NCBI RefSeq assembly: GCF_002875945.1 | Contig: NZ_MCZK01000097.1 | Coordinates: 205,697-269,696 of the forward strand | Direction: 5' to 3' | Length of the DNA: 64,000 nt | Source of the DNA: Vibrio lentus | GTDB taxonomy: Bacteria > Pseudomonadota > Gammaproteobacteria > Enterobacterales > Vibrionaceae | Shown: piece by piece, positions 1 through 8,968 of the stretch | How positions within the stretch are numbered: the stretch's first letter is position 1 | How the letters are laid out: the number at the start of each line of letters is the position of its first letter | Notes under the pieces: model-generated | The model's database searches: none | Told to the model about the DNA's origin: nothing | The model's input: the letters and a program-made list of their open reading frames with translations, nothing else | Made by a program: the position numbers and the translations under genes

Positions 1-245
1 ACAACCTTGCCTTTCATTGGCGTGGTTGCGATGTCTTCCCACAACTCATTCCAGTCTTCTTGAATTTCACCGAAATCCCACGTTGAGATACCAAGCAATA
101 AAAGGTCGTAGTCCGCCATAAAAGAAAGAGGGGTTTCTTTCACGTTATGGATATCAACTAGGTCTTCACCAATAATGCCGCGAATTTTCTCTGCTGCCAT
201 TTCGGTATAGCAGGTGGTTGAGCCGTAAAATAATCCAATTTTCAT
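1..245 (-). CDS. fldB: flavodoxin FldB, N-terminal part (runs off left edge)
   Basis: Translating the minus strand from the ATG at 245 gives MKIGLFYGSTTCYTEMAAEK, then a segment with LLLLGISTWDFGEIQEDW. The GSTTCYTE segment is the FMN-phosphate loop (T/S-x-T-G-x-T equivalent, here with Cys in place of Gly), and the STWDFGE segment is the isoalloxazine-stacking loop of long-chain flavodoxins. About 81 codons are present; the C-terminal half lies outside the window. Flavodoxins are cytoplasmic one-electron carriers. Position next to divergent xerD is the usual place of fldB in gammaproteobacteria, which favours FldB over FldA. The 138-base spacer to xerD must hold both promoters. Confidence 0.88.
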   Translation of the reverse strand, partial: MKIGLFYGSTTCYTEMAAEKIRGIIGEDLVDIHNVKETPLSFMADYDLLLLGISTWDFGEIQEDWNELWEDIATTPMKGKV

Positions 246-395
246 AGCAAACGTTCGATTTTAATTTCAGATGGCGAATTCTAACCATAAATCGACTTCG
301 ATTGCAGCGATTATCCGCTCAAGTCGTAATTTTTATGGCATTCATATTTGCTCTGACATACTCTCAAAACAGTTTCCAATATTGTGAGTAACACT

Positions 396-1310
396 ATGCA
401 GTCGCCTCAAGGGCAGAGCGCAGACCACGGTCTAGTTGAACAGTTTTTAGATGCTATGTGGATGGAGAGAGGGTTATCAGAGAATACACTCGTCTCTTAT
501 CGTACGGATTTATCCAAGCTTCTGACGTGGATGGAAAAGCACAATTATCGCCTCGATTTTATTAGCCTGTCAGGGTTGCAAGATTATCAAGGTTGGTTAG
601 CCGATGCCGATTTCAAGCAGACTTCTCGTGCACGCATGTTGTCTGCCATTCGTCGTTTGTTCCAATATTTACATCGCGAGAAAGTAAGAGCTGACGATCC
701 TAGTGCGCTGTTGATCAGCCCGAAACTGCCGAAGCGCTTACCGAAAGACCTAAGTGAAGAGCAAGTGGATTCGCTGCTTGAAGCGCCAGATCCAAACGAC
801 CCTATTGAGCTTCGCGATAAAGCGATGCTTGAGTTACTCTATGCAACTGGACTTCGTGTGACAGAGCTCGTTAGCCTGACCATGGAAAACATCAGCCTAA
901 GACAAGGCGTGGTGCGTGTTATTGGTAAAGGTGGCAAAGAGCGCTTAGTACCAATGGGCGAAAATGCGGTGGATTGGATAGAGACATTTATCGAGCAAGG
1001 TCGCCCACAATTGTTGGGTGATAATAGTTCGGATGTGGTTTTTCCAAGTAAACGAGCGAAGCAAATGACCCGTCAAACGTTCTGGTATCGTATCAAGCAT
1101 TACTCGGTGATAGCGGGTATCGACACGGAATTATTGTCGCCACACGTATTAAGGCATGCTTTTGCAACGCATTTACTGAACTATGGCGCAGATCTCAGGG
1201 TCGTACAGATGTTGCTTGGGCATAGTGACTTATCGACAACCCAAATTTATACTCACGTGGCGACTGAAAGGCTGAAGCAAATTCACGCTCAGCATCACCC
1301 ACGTGCTTAA
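396..1310 (+). CDS. xerD: tyrosine recombinase XerD
   Basis: Site-specific recombinase that, with XerC, resolves chromosome dimers at dif; FtsK activates XerD to make the first strand exchange. An N-terminal SAM-like DNA-binding domain (VEQFLDAMWMERGLSENTL, then RLFQYLHREK) precedes the catalytic domain. All catalytic residues are visible: Arg in ATGLRVTEL, Lys in GKGGKERLVP, HxxR in HVLRHAFATHLL, His in LLGHSDLSTTQ and the nucleophile in IYTHV. The C-terminal HHPRA matches E. coli XerD. I prefer the ATG at 396 (304 aa); an in-frame GTG at 384 would add four residues, and neither has a strong Shine-Dalgarno. First gene of the conserved xerD-dsbC-recJ run; dsbC follows after 26 bases. Confidence 0.96.
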   Translation: MQSPQGQSADHGLVEQFLDAMWMERGLSENTLVSYRTDLSKLLTWMEKHNYRLDFISLSGLQDYQGWLADADFKQTSRARMLSAIRRLFQYLHREKVRADDPSALLISPKLPKRLPKDLSEEQVDSLLEAPDPNDPIELRDKAMLELLYATGLRVTELVSLTMENISLRQGVVRVIGKGGKERLVPMGENAVDWIETFIEQGRPQLLGDNSSDVVFPSKRAKQMTRQTFWYRIKHYSVIAGIDTELLSPHVLRHAFATHLLNYGADLRVVQMLLGHSDLSTTQIYTHVATERLKQIHAQHHPRA

Positions 1311-1336
1311 ATCCATTTATTTTTAAGGTGAACTTA

Positions 1337-2116
1337 ATGAGCGTATTACGCCGTCTTCCTCTATTAGCGCTTCCTCTCATGATTACTGCATGTAATGCAT
1401 CGGAAGCGAAAGTAGAACAAACATCAACAGCCGTAGAAGCTGCTTCAACGCAAGCTGTTGATACAGCCGCGTTAACGAAGCGCTTTGAAAAAATCGGTAT
1501 TAAGGTAGAGAAGATTGTTCCTTCAGATATCGATGGCCTGTTAGAAATTCAAACCAACAGCGGCATTATCTTCTCTTCTCCAAAGGGCGATCACTTTCTA
1601 GCGGGCACTCTTTACTCTTTGGATGACAACGGTAAGTTCAGCGATGTGTTGGCCGAGCGTCAAGCTCCGCTGAATGCTGAAAAGGTCGCGGCATTGTCAG
1701 ATACGGTTATCGAATATAAAGCCGATAACGAAAAGTACGTTGTGACGGTGTTTACTGACATTACGTGTGGCTACTGTGTTCGTCTACACAGCCAAATGCA
1801 AGGCTATAACGATCTGGGTATTACCGTTCGTTACATGGCTTACCCACGCCAAGGTGCGACCGGACAAGTTGCCGACCAAATGGCAGCAATCTGGGCTTCT
1901 GACGATCCAAAAGCAGCGATGCACAGCGCTAAAGCAGAACGTAAAATGCCAGCAGCGGGCAAAGACCTTAGCGAGCAGAAGCAAATCATAGCGAAGCAGT
2001 ATCAACTAGGCCGTGAGCTTGGTATTAATGGTACACCTGCTATCGTGCTAGCAAGTGGTGAGTTGGTGAGTGGTTACTTACCGCCTGCTCAACTTCTTCA
2101 GCGTTTAGAGCAGTAA
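1337..2116 (+). CDS. dsbC: thiol:disulfide isomerase DsbC, possibly lipid-anchored
   Basis: Periplasmic disulfide isomerase kept reduced by DsbD. A thioredoxin-fold domain carries the active site CGYC in FTDITCGYCVRLH and a cis-Pro loop in NGTPAIVLASGE; the N-terminal half is the dimerisation domain. The ATG at 1337 follows AAGGTG at 1325-1330; a GTG three codons upstream (1328) lies inside that ribosome-binding site and is less likely. The signal peptide ends LPLMITAC, which fits a lipobox (I-T-A-C), so the mature protein may start at a lipidated Cys about residue 20. E. coli DsbC is soluble, so this is a possible difference. An insert rich in Ala, Glu and Thr follows the Cys. Confidence 0.93.
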   Translation: MSVLRRLPLLALPLMITACNASEAKVEQTSTAVEAASTQAVDTAALTKRFEKIGIKVEKIVPSDIDGLLEIQTNSGIIFSSPKGDHFLAGTLYSLDDNGKFSDVLAERQAPLNAEKVAALSDTVIEYKADNEKYVVTVFTDITCGYCVRLHSQMQGYNDLGITVRYMAYPRQGATGQVADQMAAIWASDDPKAAMHSAKAERKMPAAGKDLSEQKQIIAKQYQLGRELGINGTPAIVLASGELVSGYLPPAQLLQRLEQ

Positions 2117-2164
2117 GCTTTATTCCGAGCAAATCAGTTTGGTTTAGAACGTATGATTTGTTCA

Positions 2165-2205
2165 GAGCGATGAGACTCTTTGAAAGTTATCTAACCTCAT
2201 CGCTC
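2165..2205 (+). terminator. hairpin downstream of dsbC
   Basis: A perfect 10-base inverted repeat (GAGCGATGAG / CTCATCGCTC) encloses a 21-base loop that can itself fold. It is followed by a weak T stretch (GTTGTTTTAATT). It may terminate xerD-dsbC or attenuate read-through into recJ, which begins 67 bases further on. Confidence 0.55.
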
Positions 2206-2271
2206 GTTGTTTTAATTCCCCCATGTTTTTGATTTAAGGAGTGGCCTGATTGATATCGGGCCCATTTTTAT

Positions 2272-4008
2272 ATGATAGAGATCCAACGCCGCCCTGAGGT
2301 CGATACTTCAGTTTTACCTGCTCACTTACCTGACTTGTTAAAGCGCATTTATGTGAGTCGCGGAATCGACAGTGCAGAGCAACTGGAGACGGCTGCGAAA
2401 GGCTTACACTCCTATCAAAAACTGGGCGGTATCGATGCCGCGGTTGAACTGCTTTTCAATGCGATTAAGCTTCAAAAACGCATTATTGTTGTCGGTGATT
2501 TTGATGCTGATGGCGCAACCAGTTCAGCTTTGTCGGTGTTGGCACTGCGTATGCTGGGCAGTTCGAATGTCGATTACTTAGTACCAAACCGCTTTGAAGA
2601 TGGTTACGGCTTGAGCCCAGAGGTTGTTGAACAAGCGATTGAGATTGGTGCCGAAGTGATCATGACCGTGGACAACGGTGTCTCTTCGATTGACGGTGTT
2701 CGCTTCGCTAAAGAGCAAGGCCTTGATGTGTTGGTTACCGATCATCACTTGCCGGGTAATGAACTGCCAATCGCTGATGCGATGGTTAACCCCAACCTAG
2801 AAAGCTGTGCATTTCCTTCAAAAGCATTAGCGGGTGTGGGTGTGGCGTTTTACCTGATGATGGCGCTGTGTGTTCATATGCGTAAATTGGGCTGGTTCGC
2901 ACAACATGGCATGACAGAACCTAAGTTGATGGAACTGATCGATTTGGTTGCGTTAGGTACCGTTGCTGATGTGGTACCACTCGATGAAAATAACCGTATT
3001 TTGGTTCATCAAGGTTTACAGCGTATCCGTGCAGGCAAAGCGCGCCCGGGTATTCAGGCCTTGATTGAAATTGCTAAGCGAGACGCTAAGCGTTTGGTCG
3101 CCTCTGATTTTGGTTTTGCACTTGGCCCGCGTATCAATGCGGCAGGTCGATTGGATGATATGTCGTTTGGTGTTGAGTTGTTGATGAGCAATAACATTCA
3201 CGCCGCGCGTCGAATGGCCAGCGAGTTAGATGGCTTGAACCAGACACGTAAAGAGATCGAAGAGGGCATGAAACAAGAAGCGATGGCTTTTTGTGAGCGC
3301 CTTGAGTTTGGTAAAGATGATCTGCCTTCCGGTTTAGCCCTGTTCCAACGTGATTGGCACCAAGGTGTGATTGGTATTTTGGCTTCGCGTATCAAAGACA
3401 AATACCACCGCCCAGTGATCGCATTTGCTGATGGTGGTGAAGGCAGTATTAAAGGTTCATGCCGCTCGATTCCGGGTTTGCACATGCGCGATGCGCTCGA
3501 CCGAATTGATACTCAAAACCCAGGCTTGATCTTGAAGTTTGGTGGCCATGCGATGGCGGCCGGTTTGACCATTATGGAAAAAGACTTCGAGCGATTCAGC
3601 AAGATGTTTGATGATGTTGTGCGCAAAGAGCTCGGTGAGACGGCGCTGAAGGGCATCATCTTGTCTGATGGTGAACTGTTACCTGAAGAGTTCTCAATGC
3701 ACACCGCTGAAACATTGCGTTCAGGTGGTCCTTGGGGGCAAGCGTTCCCAGAACCCATCTTCGACGGTGAGTTCAAAGTACTGCATCAAAAATTGGTGGG
3801 TGAGAAACACCTTAAATTAATGCTAGAACCTTTATACAAAGGCCATCCAACCAATGTAATGATCGATGGTATTGCCTTCAACGTTGATTTACGTCGCTGG
3901 CCTGATGCGTCAGTGAAAACGGTCAATCTTGCATTTAAGCTGGATATCAACGAGTTTCGTGGCAACCAATCTTTGCAGTTGATGATTGACCATATTGAAG
4001 CGAATTAG
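2272..4008 (+). CDS. recJ: single-strand-specific 5'-3' exonuclease RecJ
   Basis: Degrades 5' ends in RecFOR recombination, base-excision and mismatch repair. Family DHH phosphoesterase motifs are all present: DFDADGATSS near residue 80, VTVDNGVSS, VTDHHLPG, then the linker and the DHHA1 domain motif GRINAAGRLDDM; a C-terminal OB-like part follows. Length 578 aa agrees with the E. coli enzyme (577). The ATG at 2272 is the only in-frame start near the family N-terminus, but it lacks a close Shine-Dalgarno: the AAGGAG at 2236 is about 30 bases upstream. A weak hairpin lies directly before the start, so translation may be poor or structured. Third gene of xerD-dsbC-recJ. Confidence 0.96.
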   Translation: MIEIQRRPEVDTSVLPAHLPDLLKRIYVSRGIDSAEQLETAAKGLHSYQKLGGIDAAVELLFNAIKLQKRIIVVGDFDADGATSSALSVLALRMLGSSNVDYLVPNRFEDGYGLSPEVVEQAIEIGAEVIMTVDNGVSSIDGVRFAKEQGLDVLVTDHHLPGNELPIADAMVNPNLESCAFPSKALAGVGVAFYLMMALCVHMRKLGWFAQHGMTEPKLMELIDLVALGTVADVVPLDENNRILVHQGLQRIRAGKARPGIQALIEIAKRDAKRLVASDFGFALGPRINAAGRLDDMSFGVELLMSNNIHAARRMASELDGLNQTRKEIEEGMKQEAMAFCERLEFGKDDLPSGLALFQRDWHQGVIGILASRIKDKYHRPVIAFADGGEGSIKGSCRSIPGLHMRDALDRIDTQNPGLILKFGGHAMAAGLTIMEKDFERFSKMFDDVVRKELGETALKGIILSDGELLPEEFSMHTAETLRSGGPWGQAFPEPIFDGEFKVLHQKLVGEKHLKLMLEPLYKGHPTNVMIDGIAFNVDLRRWPDASVKTVNLAFKLDINEFRGNQSLQLMIDHIEAN

Positions 4009-4065
4009 TTGAAGCCAAATAGCGTTATCTTCACTGAATAATGTTCATCATTTAGCTCCCAACTC

Positions 4066-4100
4066 AACAAGCTCTGTTCAAAAACAGGGCTTGTTTTCTT
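4066..4100 (+). terminator. recJ rho-independent terminator
   Basis: Stem AACAAGCTCTGTT paired with AACAGGGCTTGTT (one G-U pair) and a T-rich tail (TTCTTTCTTT). It separates recJ from prfB. Confidence 0.75.
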
Positions 4101-4258
4101 TCTTTCCCTTATAAATCCTACGTCTTTTTTTAGCCTGTCAAATTTATATCCCACTAAGTTATTGAATCTTGGCTTTCCACTCTAAAAAATTCTGTATCTC
4201 CGTCACACTTTTGAGTACAATTCTTCGGTTAAATTCTACTCATAAATGATGAGCTAAA

Positions 4259-5357
4259 ATGTTTGAAATCAATCCTATTAAAAACCGTCTGCAGGATGTG
4301 TCTGAACGCACAAATATCCTGAGGGGGTACCTTTGACTATGACGCTAAGAAAGAGCGTCTAGAAGAAGTAAACGCAGAATTAGAACAACCGGATGTATGG
4401 AACGAACCTGAGCGTGCTCAAGCGCTAGGTAAAGAACGTTCTGCATTGGAAGCGGTAGTAGAAACGATCGACCAACTTGACCAAGGTGTTGAGGATGTTG
4501 AAGGTCTATTAGAGCTTGCGGTTGAAGAAGAAGACCAAGAAACGTTTGACGAAATTGAACCAGAACTGACTGAGCTAGAAGCTAAGCTAGAAAAACTGGA
4601 ATTCCGTCGTATGTTTGCTGGCGATCACGACGCATCAGATTGCTACATCGATTTACAGTCAGGCTCGGGCGGTACAGAAGCTCAAGACTGGACTTCAATG
4701 ATGTTGCGCATGTACTTACGTTGGGCAGATTCGAAAGGCTTCAAGACCGAAGTTATCGAAGTGTCTGATGGTGATGTTGCTGGCCTTAAAGGCGCAACGG
4801 TACGTATTTCTGGTGAGTACGCTTATGGTTGGTTACGTACAGAGACCGGTGTTCACCGTCTAGTTCGTAAGTCACCATTTGATTCAAGTGGCCGTCGTCA
4901 TACTTCATTTGCATCTGCGTTTATCTACCCAGAGATTGATGACAACATTACGATCGACATTAATCCTTCTGACTTACGTATTGACGTATACCGTGCCTCT
5001 GGTGCTGGTGGTCAGCACGTAAACACCACTGAATCGGCGGTACGTATTACTCACGTTCCAACCAACACAGTGGTTCAATGTCAGAATGACCGTTCGCAGC
5101 ATAAGAACAAAGATCAAGCGATGAAGCAGCTACGTGCTAAGCTTTTTGAACTTGAGATTCAAAAACAAAATGCTGAAAAACAAGCGAGCGAAGAGACGAA
5201 ATCAGACATCGGTTGGGGCAGTCAAATCCGCTCTTACGTACTGGATGATTCTCGTATCAAAGATTTGCGCACCGGCATCGAAAACCGTAACACTCAAGCG
5301 GTTCTTGACGGTGACTTAGACAAGTTTATTGAAGCTAGCCTGAAATCAGGTCTGTAA
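4259..5357 (+). CDS. prfB: peptide chain release factor 2 with programmed +1 frameshift
   Basis: RF2 recognises UAA and UGA and triggers peptide release. Translation starts at the ATG at 4259 and runs 25 codons to CTT (4331-4333), where the next in-frame codon is TGA (4334-4336). Slipping +1 continues at GAC 4335 and gives a 365-aa product, exactly the E. coli RF2 length. The cassette AGGGGG-TAC-CTT-TGA-C is the classical autoregulatory site: an internal Shine-Dalgarno just before CUU-UGA-C. Downstream the protein has the SPF stop-codon-recognition tripeptide (RKSPFDSSG) and the GGQ peptidyl-transfer motif (SGAGGQHVN). lysS follows 98 bases later, the usual prfB-lysS pair. Confidence 0.97.
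4321..4337 (+). promoter_or_regulatory. prfB programmed frameshift site
   Basis: An internal Shine-Dalgarno (AGGGGG) lies three bases before CTTTGAC. When RF2 is scarce the ribosome pauses at UGA and slips +1 onto GAC; when RF2 is plentiful it terminates after 25 residues. This is the known RF2 autoregulation. The sequence is conserved, so the TGA is not a sequencing error. Confidence 0.96.
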
Positions 5358-5376
5358 GCTTTACCAACTATTAAGC

Positions 5377-5422
5377 TTTACCAATAATATTGGTAAAAAT
5401 GCCTATATTTGAAAAAATATAG
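5377..5422 (+). repeat. two tandem palindromes between prfB and lysS
   Basis: 5377-5397 is a perfect palindrome: two 10-base arms (TTTACCAATA / TATTGGTAAA) around one central A. 5403-5422 is a second hairpin (CTATATTT-gaaa-AAATATAG). A 13-base direct repeat (TAAGCTTTACCAA at 5355 and 5371) begins at the prfB stop codon. No T-run follows either hairpin, so these look like processing or operator elements rather than a terminator. Confidence 0.6.
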
Positions 5423-5455
5423 CTGTCCAAATTATAAAAGCAGGGTACATCTCTA

Positions 5456-6988
5456 ATGACTGATGCTGTTCAAAACGAAAACGCACAAGAAGCTTCTTCA
5501 CCTGAAGAGAACAAACTAATCGCTGAGCGCCGCAGCAAGCTGGATCACATCCGCCTGAACTGCAAAGCTAACGGTCACCCAAATGACTTCCGTCGTGAGC
5601 ACCTAGCTGGCGACCTTCAAGCGGAATTCGGTGAGAAGACTAAGGAAGAGCTAGAAGAGCTTAACCACATCGTTGCGATCGCTGGTCGTATTATGGCGAA
5701 GCGTGGTCCATTCCTTGCGATTCAAGAAACTTCTGGTCGTATCCAAGCATACGCAGCGAAAGACGTTCAAAAAGTACTAAAAGAGAAGTACCAAGGCCTA
5801 GATATCGGTGACATCATCGGTGTTAAAGGTGCGCTTCACAAGTCTGGTAAAGGCGACCTTTACGTGAACATGGAAGAGTTTGAATTGCTAACGAAAGCAC
5901 TTCGTCCTCTGCCAGAGAAGTTCCACGGTCTAACTGACCAAGAGATGCGTTACCGTCAGCGTTACGTTGACCTAATCGTGAACGAAGACTCTCGTAACAC
6001 ATTCATCGTGCGTTCTAAGCTTGTGTCTTCAATCCGTAACTTCATGAGCTCAAAAGGCTACCTAGAAGTTGAAACGCCAATGATGCACGTGATCCCAGGC
6101 GGTGCAACAGCACGTCCATTCATCACTCATCACAATGCACTAGACATCGACATGTACCTACGTGTTGCACCTGAGCTTTACCTTAAGCGTCTAGTAGTTG
6201 GTGGTTTTGACCGTGTATTCGAGATCAACCGTAACTTCCGTAACGAAGGTCTTTCTCCACGTCACAACCCAGAATTCACAATGATGGAATTCTACCAAGC
6301 GTACTCTGACTACAAAGATCTAATGGATCTAACAGAAGAGATGCTAAGCACAGCAGCGATGGACGTTCTTGGTTCGACTTCTATGCCTTACGGCGACGAA
6401 ACGGTTGAGTTCGGTGGCACTTACGCTCGCATGAGCATGTTCGATGCAATCAAACACTACACACCTGAAAATGCAAACATTCAAGCTCTGACTGAAGACG
6501 ATCTTCAGAACAGAGAATTGATGGTTAAAATTGCAGAAGAAGTGGGTCTGTACGTTGAGAAGTTCTGGACATGTGGTCAGCTTCTTGAAGAGATCTTTGG
6601 TGAAACGGCTGAGCCTCAGCTAATTCAACCAACGTTCATCACTGGCTACCCAGCGGACATCTCTCCACTGGCTCGTCGTAGCGACAGCAACCCATTCTTC
6701 ACAGACCGCTTTGAGTTCTTCATCGGTGGCCGTGAAGTAGCGAACGGTTTCTCTGAGCTTAACGATGCACAAGACCAAGACGAGCGTTTTAAAGCGCAAG
6801 TTAACGCAAAAGACGCGGGTGATGACGAAGCTATGTACTACGATGCAGACTACATTACTGCACTAGAGCACGGCCTACCGCCAACAGCGGGTCAAGGTAT
6901 TGGTATCGATCGCCTAGCGATGCTATTTACTAACACGCACACAATTCGTGACGTGATCTTGTTCCCGGCAATGCGTCCTCAAGCGTAA
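5456..6988 (+). CDS. lysS: lysyl-tRNA synthetase (class II)
   Basis: Charges tRNA-Lys. The N-terminal OB-fold anticodon-binding domain spans roughly residues 60-150 ([14 protein letters not shown]). The class II catalytic core follows: motif 1 with [20 protein letters not shown], motif 2 with [26 protein letters not shown], and motif 3 with [11 protein letters not shown] near the C-terminus. At 510 aa it matches E. coli LysS (505). Codon use is strongly biased (CGT, GGT, AAC), as expected for a highly expressed gene. It lies between prfB and vpsR. Confidence 0.97.
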   Translation: MTDAVQNENAQEASSPEENKLIAERRSKLDHIRLNCKANGHPNDFRREHLAGDLQAEFGEKTKEELEELNHIVAIAGRIMAKRGPFLAIQETSGRIQAYAAKDVQKVLKEKYQGLDIGDIIGVKGALHKSGKGDLYVNMEEFELLTKALRPLPEKFHGLTDQEMRYRQRYVDLIVNEDSRNTFIVRSKLVSSIRNFMSSKGYLEVETPMMHVIPGGATARPFITHHNALDIDMYLRVAPELYLKRLVVGGFDRVFEINRNFRNEGLSPRHNPEFTMMEFYQAYSDYKDLMDLTEEMLSTAAMDVLGSTSMPYGDETVEFGGTYARMSMFDAIKHYTPENANIQALTEDDLQNRELMVKIAEEVGLYVEKFWTCGQLLEEIFGETAEPQLIQPTFITGYPADISPLARRSDSNPFFTDRFEFFIGGREVANGFSELNDAQDQDERFKAQVNAKDAGDDEAMYYDADYITALEHGLPPTAGQGIGIDRLAMLFTNTHTIRDVILFPAMRPQA

Positions 6989-7023
6989 TTTTCGCTGACA
7001 GGCCGTAACAGCCGATTCAATTT

Positions 7024-7047
7024 AAAAGCCACCTTCGGGTGGCTTTT
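7024..7047 (+). terminator. lysS terminator
   Basis: AAAAGCCACC-TTCG-GGTGGCTTTTT: a stable stem with a TTCG tetraloop and a T tail. Confidence 0.9.
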
Positions 7048-7114
7048 TCTGTTTCTAAGTGTCCAAAACCTTGCCTGTACCGCACTCTTGATTCGAAAAA
7101 TCATTATTTCTGAC

Positions 7115-7157
7115 ATAGTCTTACTATTGAGACAAAAAATCTAAGATAGTCTCACTA
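7115..7157 (+). promoter_or_regulatory. pair of 12-base direct repeats upstream of vpsR
   Basis: ATAGTCTTACTA (7115-7126) and ATAGTCTCACTA (7146-7157) match at 11 of 12 positions and start 31 bases apart, about three helical turns. They lie about 105-147 bases before the vpsR ATG. I do not recognise the motif; it could be a regulator-binding pair. Confidence 0.35.
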
Positions 7158-7261
7158 CTATACGTCTCTGCGCTGAATACGATCTCGCGGCATTTTTGTC
7201 GAACGATGAAGCAGTGACTCGTATTAGCCTGATTTAAATAAAAATAGAATAAGGAAGAAGG

Positions 7262-8596
7262 ATGGGAACTCAATTTAAGATGGATTCCTTACCAGGTTCT
7301 CTTATCGTCGTTGGTGGTGCGTACGAACCCTGGTTATCTGTATTAGAACAAGTGGGTTGGCAGTGTACCCAGTGTGCAGATTTACGAAAAGCCGATGCAT
7401 TGATTGCCGACATAGGCCCATGCATTGGTATTGTGGACCTTAGCCATGATGAGTTCAGCCTAAATGGCATTGCAAACTTGGTGAGTAACAATAAGCAGGT
7501 TAGATGGCTCGCCTTTATCCGTGAATCGCAATTAAGCTCCGATACTATTTGCCAGTTTATCGTTAACTTCTGTATCGACTTTTTCACGGCACCCATTCCA
7601 GATGCGCAGCTACTGAGTACCATTGGTCACCAGCTTGGTATGCTTAAGCTTGAGCAGAAAGTATGGCCAAACTACGGCATTAACAACAATATGGGCTTGT
7701 TGGGCGACTCGGTTGCAGTAAAGCGCCTAAGAGACCAAGTAAAGCGTATTGGGCCGACTGATGTCAGCATCTTAATTTATGGCGAGAGTGGGGCAGGCAA
7801 AGAGACGATTGCACGCTCTATTCATCAAAATTCTTCGCGCGCGCAAAAGCCATTTTTAACGGTCAACTGCCGAGCTCTGTCTGAGATGAGAATTGAGTCT
7901 GAAGTCTTCGGCATTTCAGCTCAGCTTGGTGCTGCACCTTGTATGTTGGAAGAGGCTGATGGTGGCACGATATTGCTCAATGATGTGTTAGCGATGCCCC
8001 GCAATCAACAGTTGAATTTGTTGCGCTTCTTGCAAGAAGGCAAGGTAGAGACGGAGACTGGGTCAAAATCGGTGGATGTTCGTATTCTGGCGGCTAACTC
8101 TTCTGATATTGAAAAGGCATTGATTGAGGGTGACTTCAATGAAGAGCTTTACCACTACATCAATGTTCTACGAATTCAGGTTCCGAGCTTAAAAGAGCGG
8201 GTTAGTGATATCTCAGTGTTGGCCAATCATTTCTTACGTCAGTATTCAAAAGAGTTTAATGCTCAAGCTAAGAGCTTCTCTGACGAAGCGCTTCGATCGA
8301 TGAATCGTTATCACTGGCCGGGCAATGTCCGTGAATTGATGAACCAAATCAAACGCGTTGTGTTGATGTCGGATTCGGTGATCATTGACGATCATCAGCT
8401 GGATTTACCTAAGCAAAATGATGAGCGCCGTAGCCTCAAAAGTATCCGTGAGCGTTCAGAGCGAGATGCGTTGCTGATTGTTCTGGAATCTTATGGTGGT
8501 CAAGTATCGTTGGCTGCTAAGGAACTTGGAGTTTCGCGCGCAACCATGTACCGATTACTGAACAAACATAGCCTGATTTCTGAAGGTGTTGTTTAG
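7262..8596 (+). CDS. vpsR: biofilm regulator VpsR (NtrC-like, c-di-GMP-responsive)
   Basis: In V. cholerae VpsR is the master activator of vps exopolysaccharide genes, binds c-di-GMP and works with sigma-70 RNA polymerase. This protein has the same 444-aa length and lies directly after lysS as there. Domains: receiver-like (1-120) with Asp59 in IGIVDLSHDEF at the known phosphosite; AAA+ (about 145-370) with Walker A GESGAGKE; C-terminal Fis-type HTH (AAKELGVSRATMYRLL). The sigma-54 contact loop GAFTGA is missing (region reads EVFGISAQLGAAPC), and the Walker B DE pair is replaced by ND in GGTILLNDV. This fits VpsR not being a sigma-54 activator. Well-placed AAGGAAGAAGG precedes the ATG. Confidence 0.93.
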   Translation: MGTQFKMDSLPGSLIVVGGAYEPWLSVLEQVGWQCTQCADLRKADALIADIGPCIGIVDLSHDEFSLNGIANLVSNNKQVRWLAFIRESQLSSDTICQFIVNFCIDFFTAPIPDAQLLSTIGHQLGMLKLEQKVWPNYGINNNMGLLGDSVAVKRLRDQVKRIGPTDVSILIYGESGAGKETIARSIHQNSSRAQKPFLTVNCRALSEMRIESEVFGISAQLGAAPCMLEEADGGTILLNDVLAMPRNQQLNLLRFLQEGKVETETGSKSVDVRILAANSSDIEKALIEGDFNEELYHYINVLRIQVPSLKERVSDISVLANHFLRQYSKEFNAQAKSFSDEALRSMNRYHWPGNVRELMNQIKRVVLMSDSVIIDDHQLDLPKQNDERRSLKSIRERSERDALLIVLESYGGQVSLAAKELGVSRATMYRLLNKHSLISEGVV

Positions 8597-8639
8597 TACT
8601 CTCAATGAATCGATTTTATCCGGTTAGTGTCAATCTAAG

Positions 8640-8667
8640 AGCCACACATCATGCGTGGCTTTTTTTG
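8640..8667 (+). terminator. vpsR terminator
   Basis: AGCCACACAT-c-ATGCGTGGCT (one mismatch) followed by seven T. Confidence 0.85.
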
Positions 8668-8968
8668 TTACTCATCGCTATATCTTCCAGTTAGCAGTTG
8701 CTGGCTGATAGATTGAGCTATTGGATGTTAGGTCGTTAAGAGAGATATTCTGTGATTTTATATAATCATAGTGAATATGTTATATATAAAGTGATATGCA
8801 ACCAATATTTTGGGTGAATCATTTGTTTTGAAATTGTTAATTAATTATCGGTTGAATAATATACTCACTTGGTTAGACTTTAACCGTGAAAGCAGCGTTT
8901 TAACAAAGACTTGTCTGCTTTTACTACCCCATTTCTTTTTGGATTTTTTAGTTAGTTTGGAGGCGCAA
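8668..8968. other. AT-rich intergenic region without a recognisable gene
   Basis: About 300 bases of strongly AT-rich DNA (runs such as TTATATATAAAG) between the vpsR terminator and the small gene at 8969. It probably holds that gene's promoter. An in-frame upstream extension of the small gene to 8810 exists but has no ribosome-binding site and a composition like random AT-rich sequence. Confidence 0.5.

Noticed and set aside
4259..4336. A 25-codon ORF ending in TGA at the start of prfB, suggesting a broken gene
   Set aside because: The TGA lies in the canonical RF2 frameshift cassette and the +1 frame continues with perfect RF2 homology.
8810..8968. N-terminal extension of the 40-aa ORF to a 93-aa hydrophobic protein
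   Set aside because: No ribosome-binding site at the upstream start and AT-driven composition; the ATG at 8969 has a strong GGAGG.
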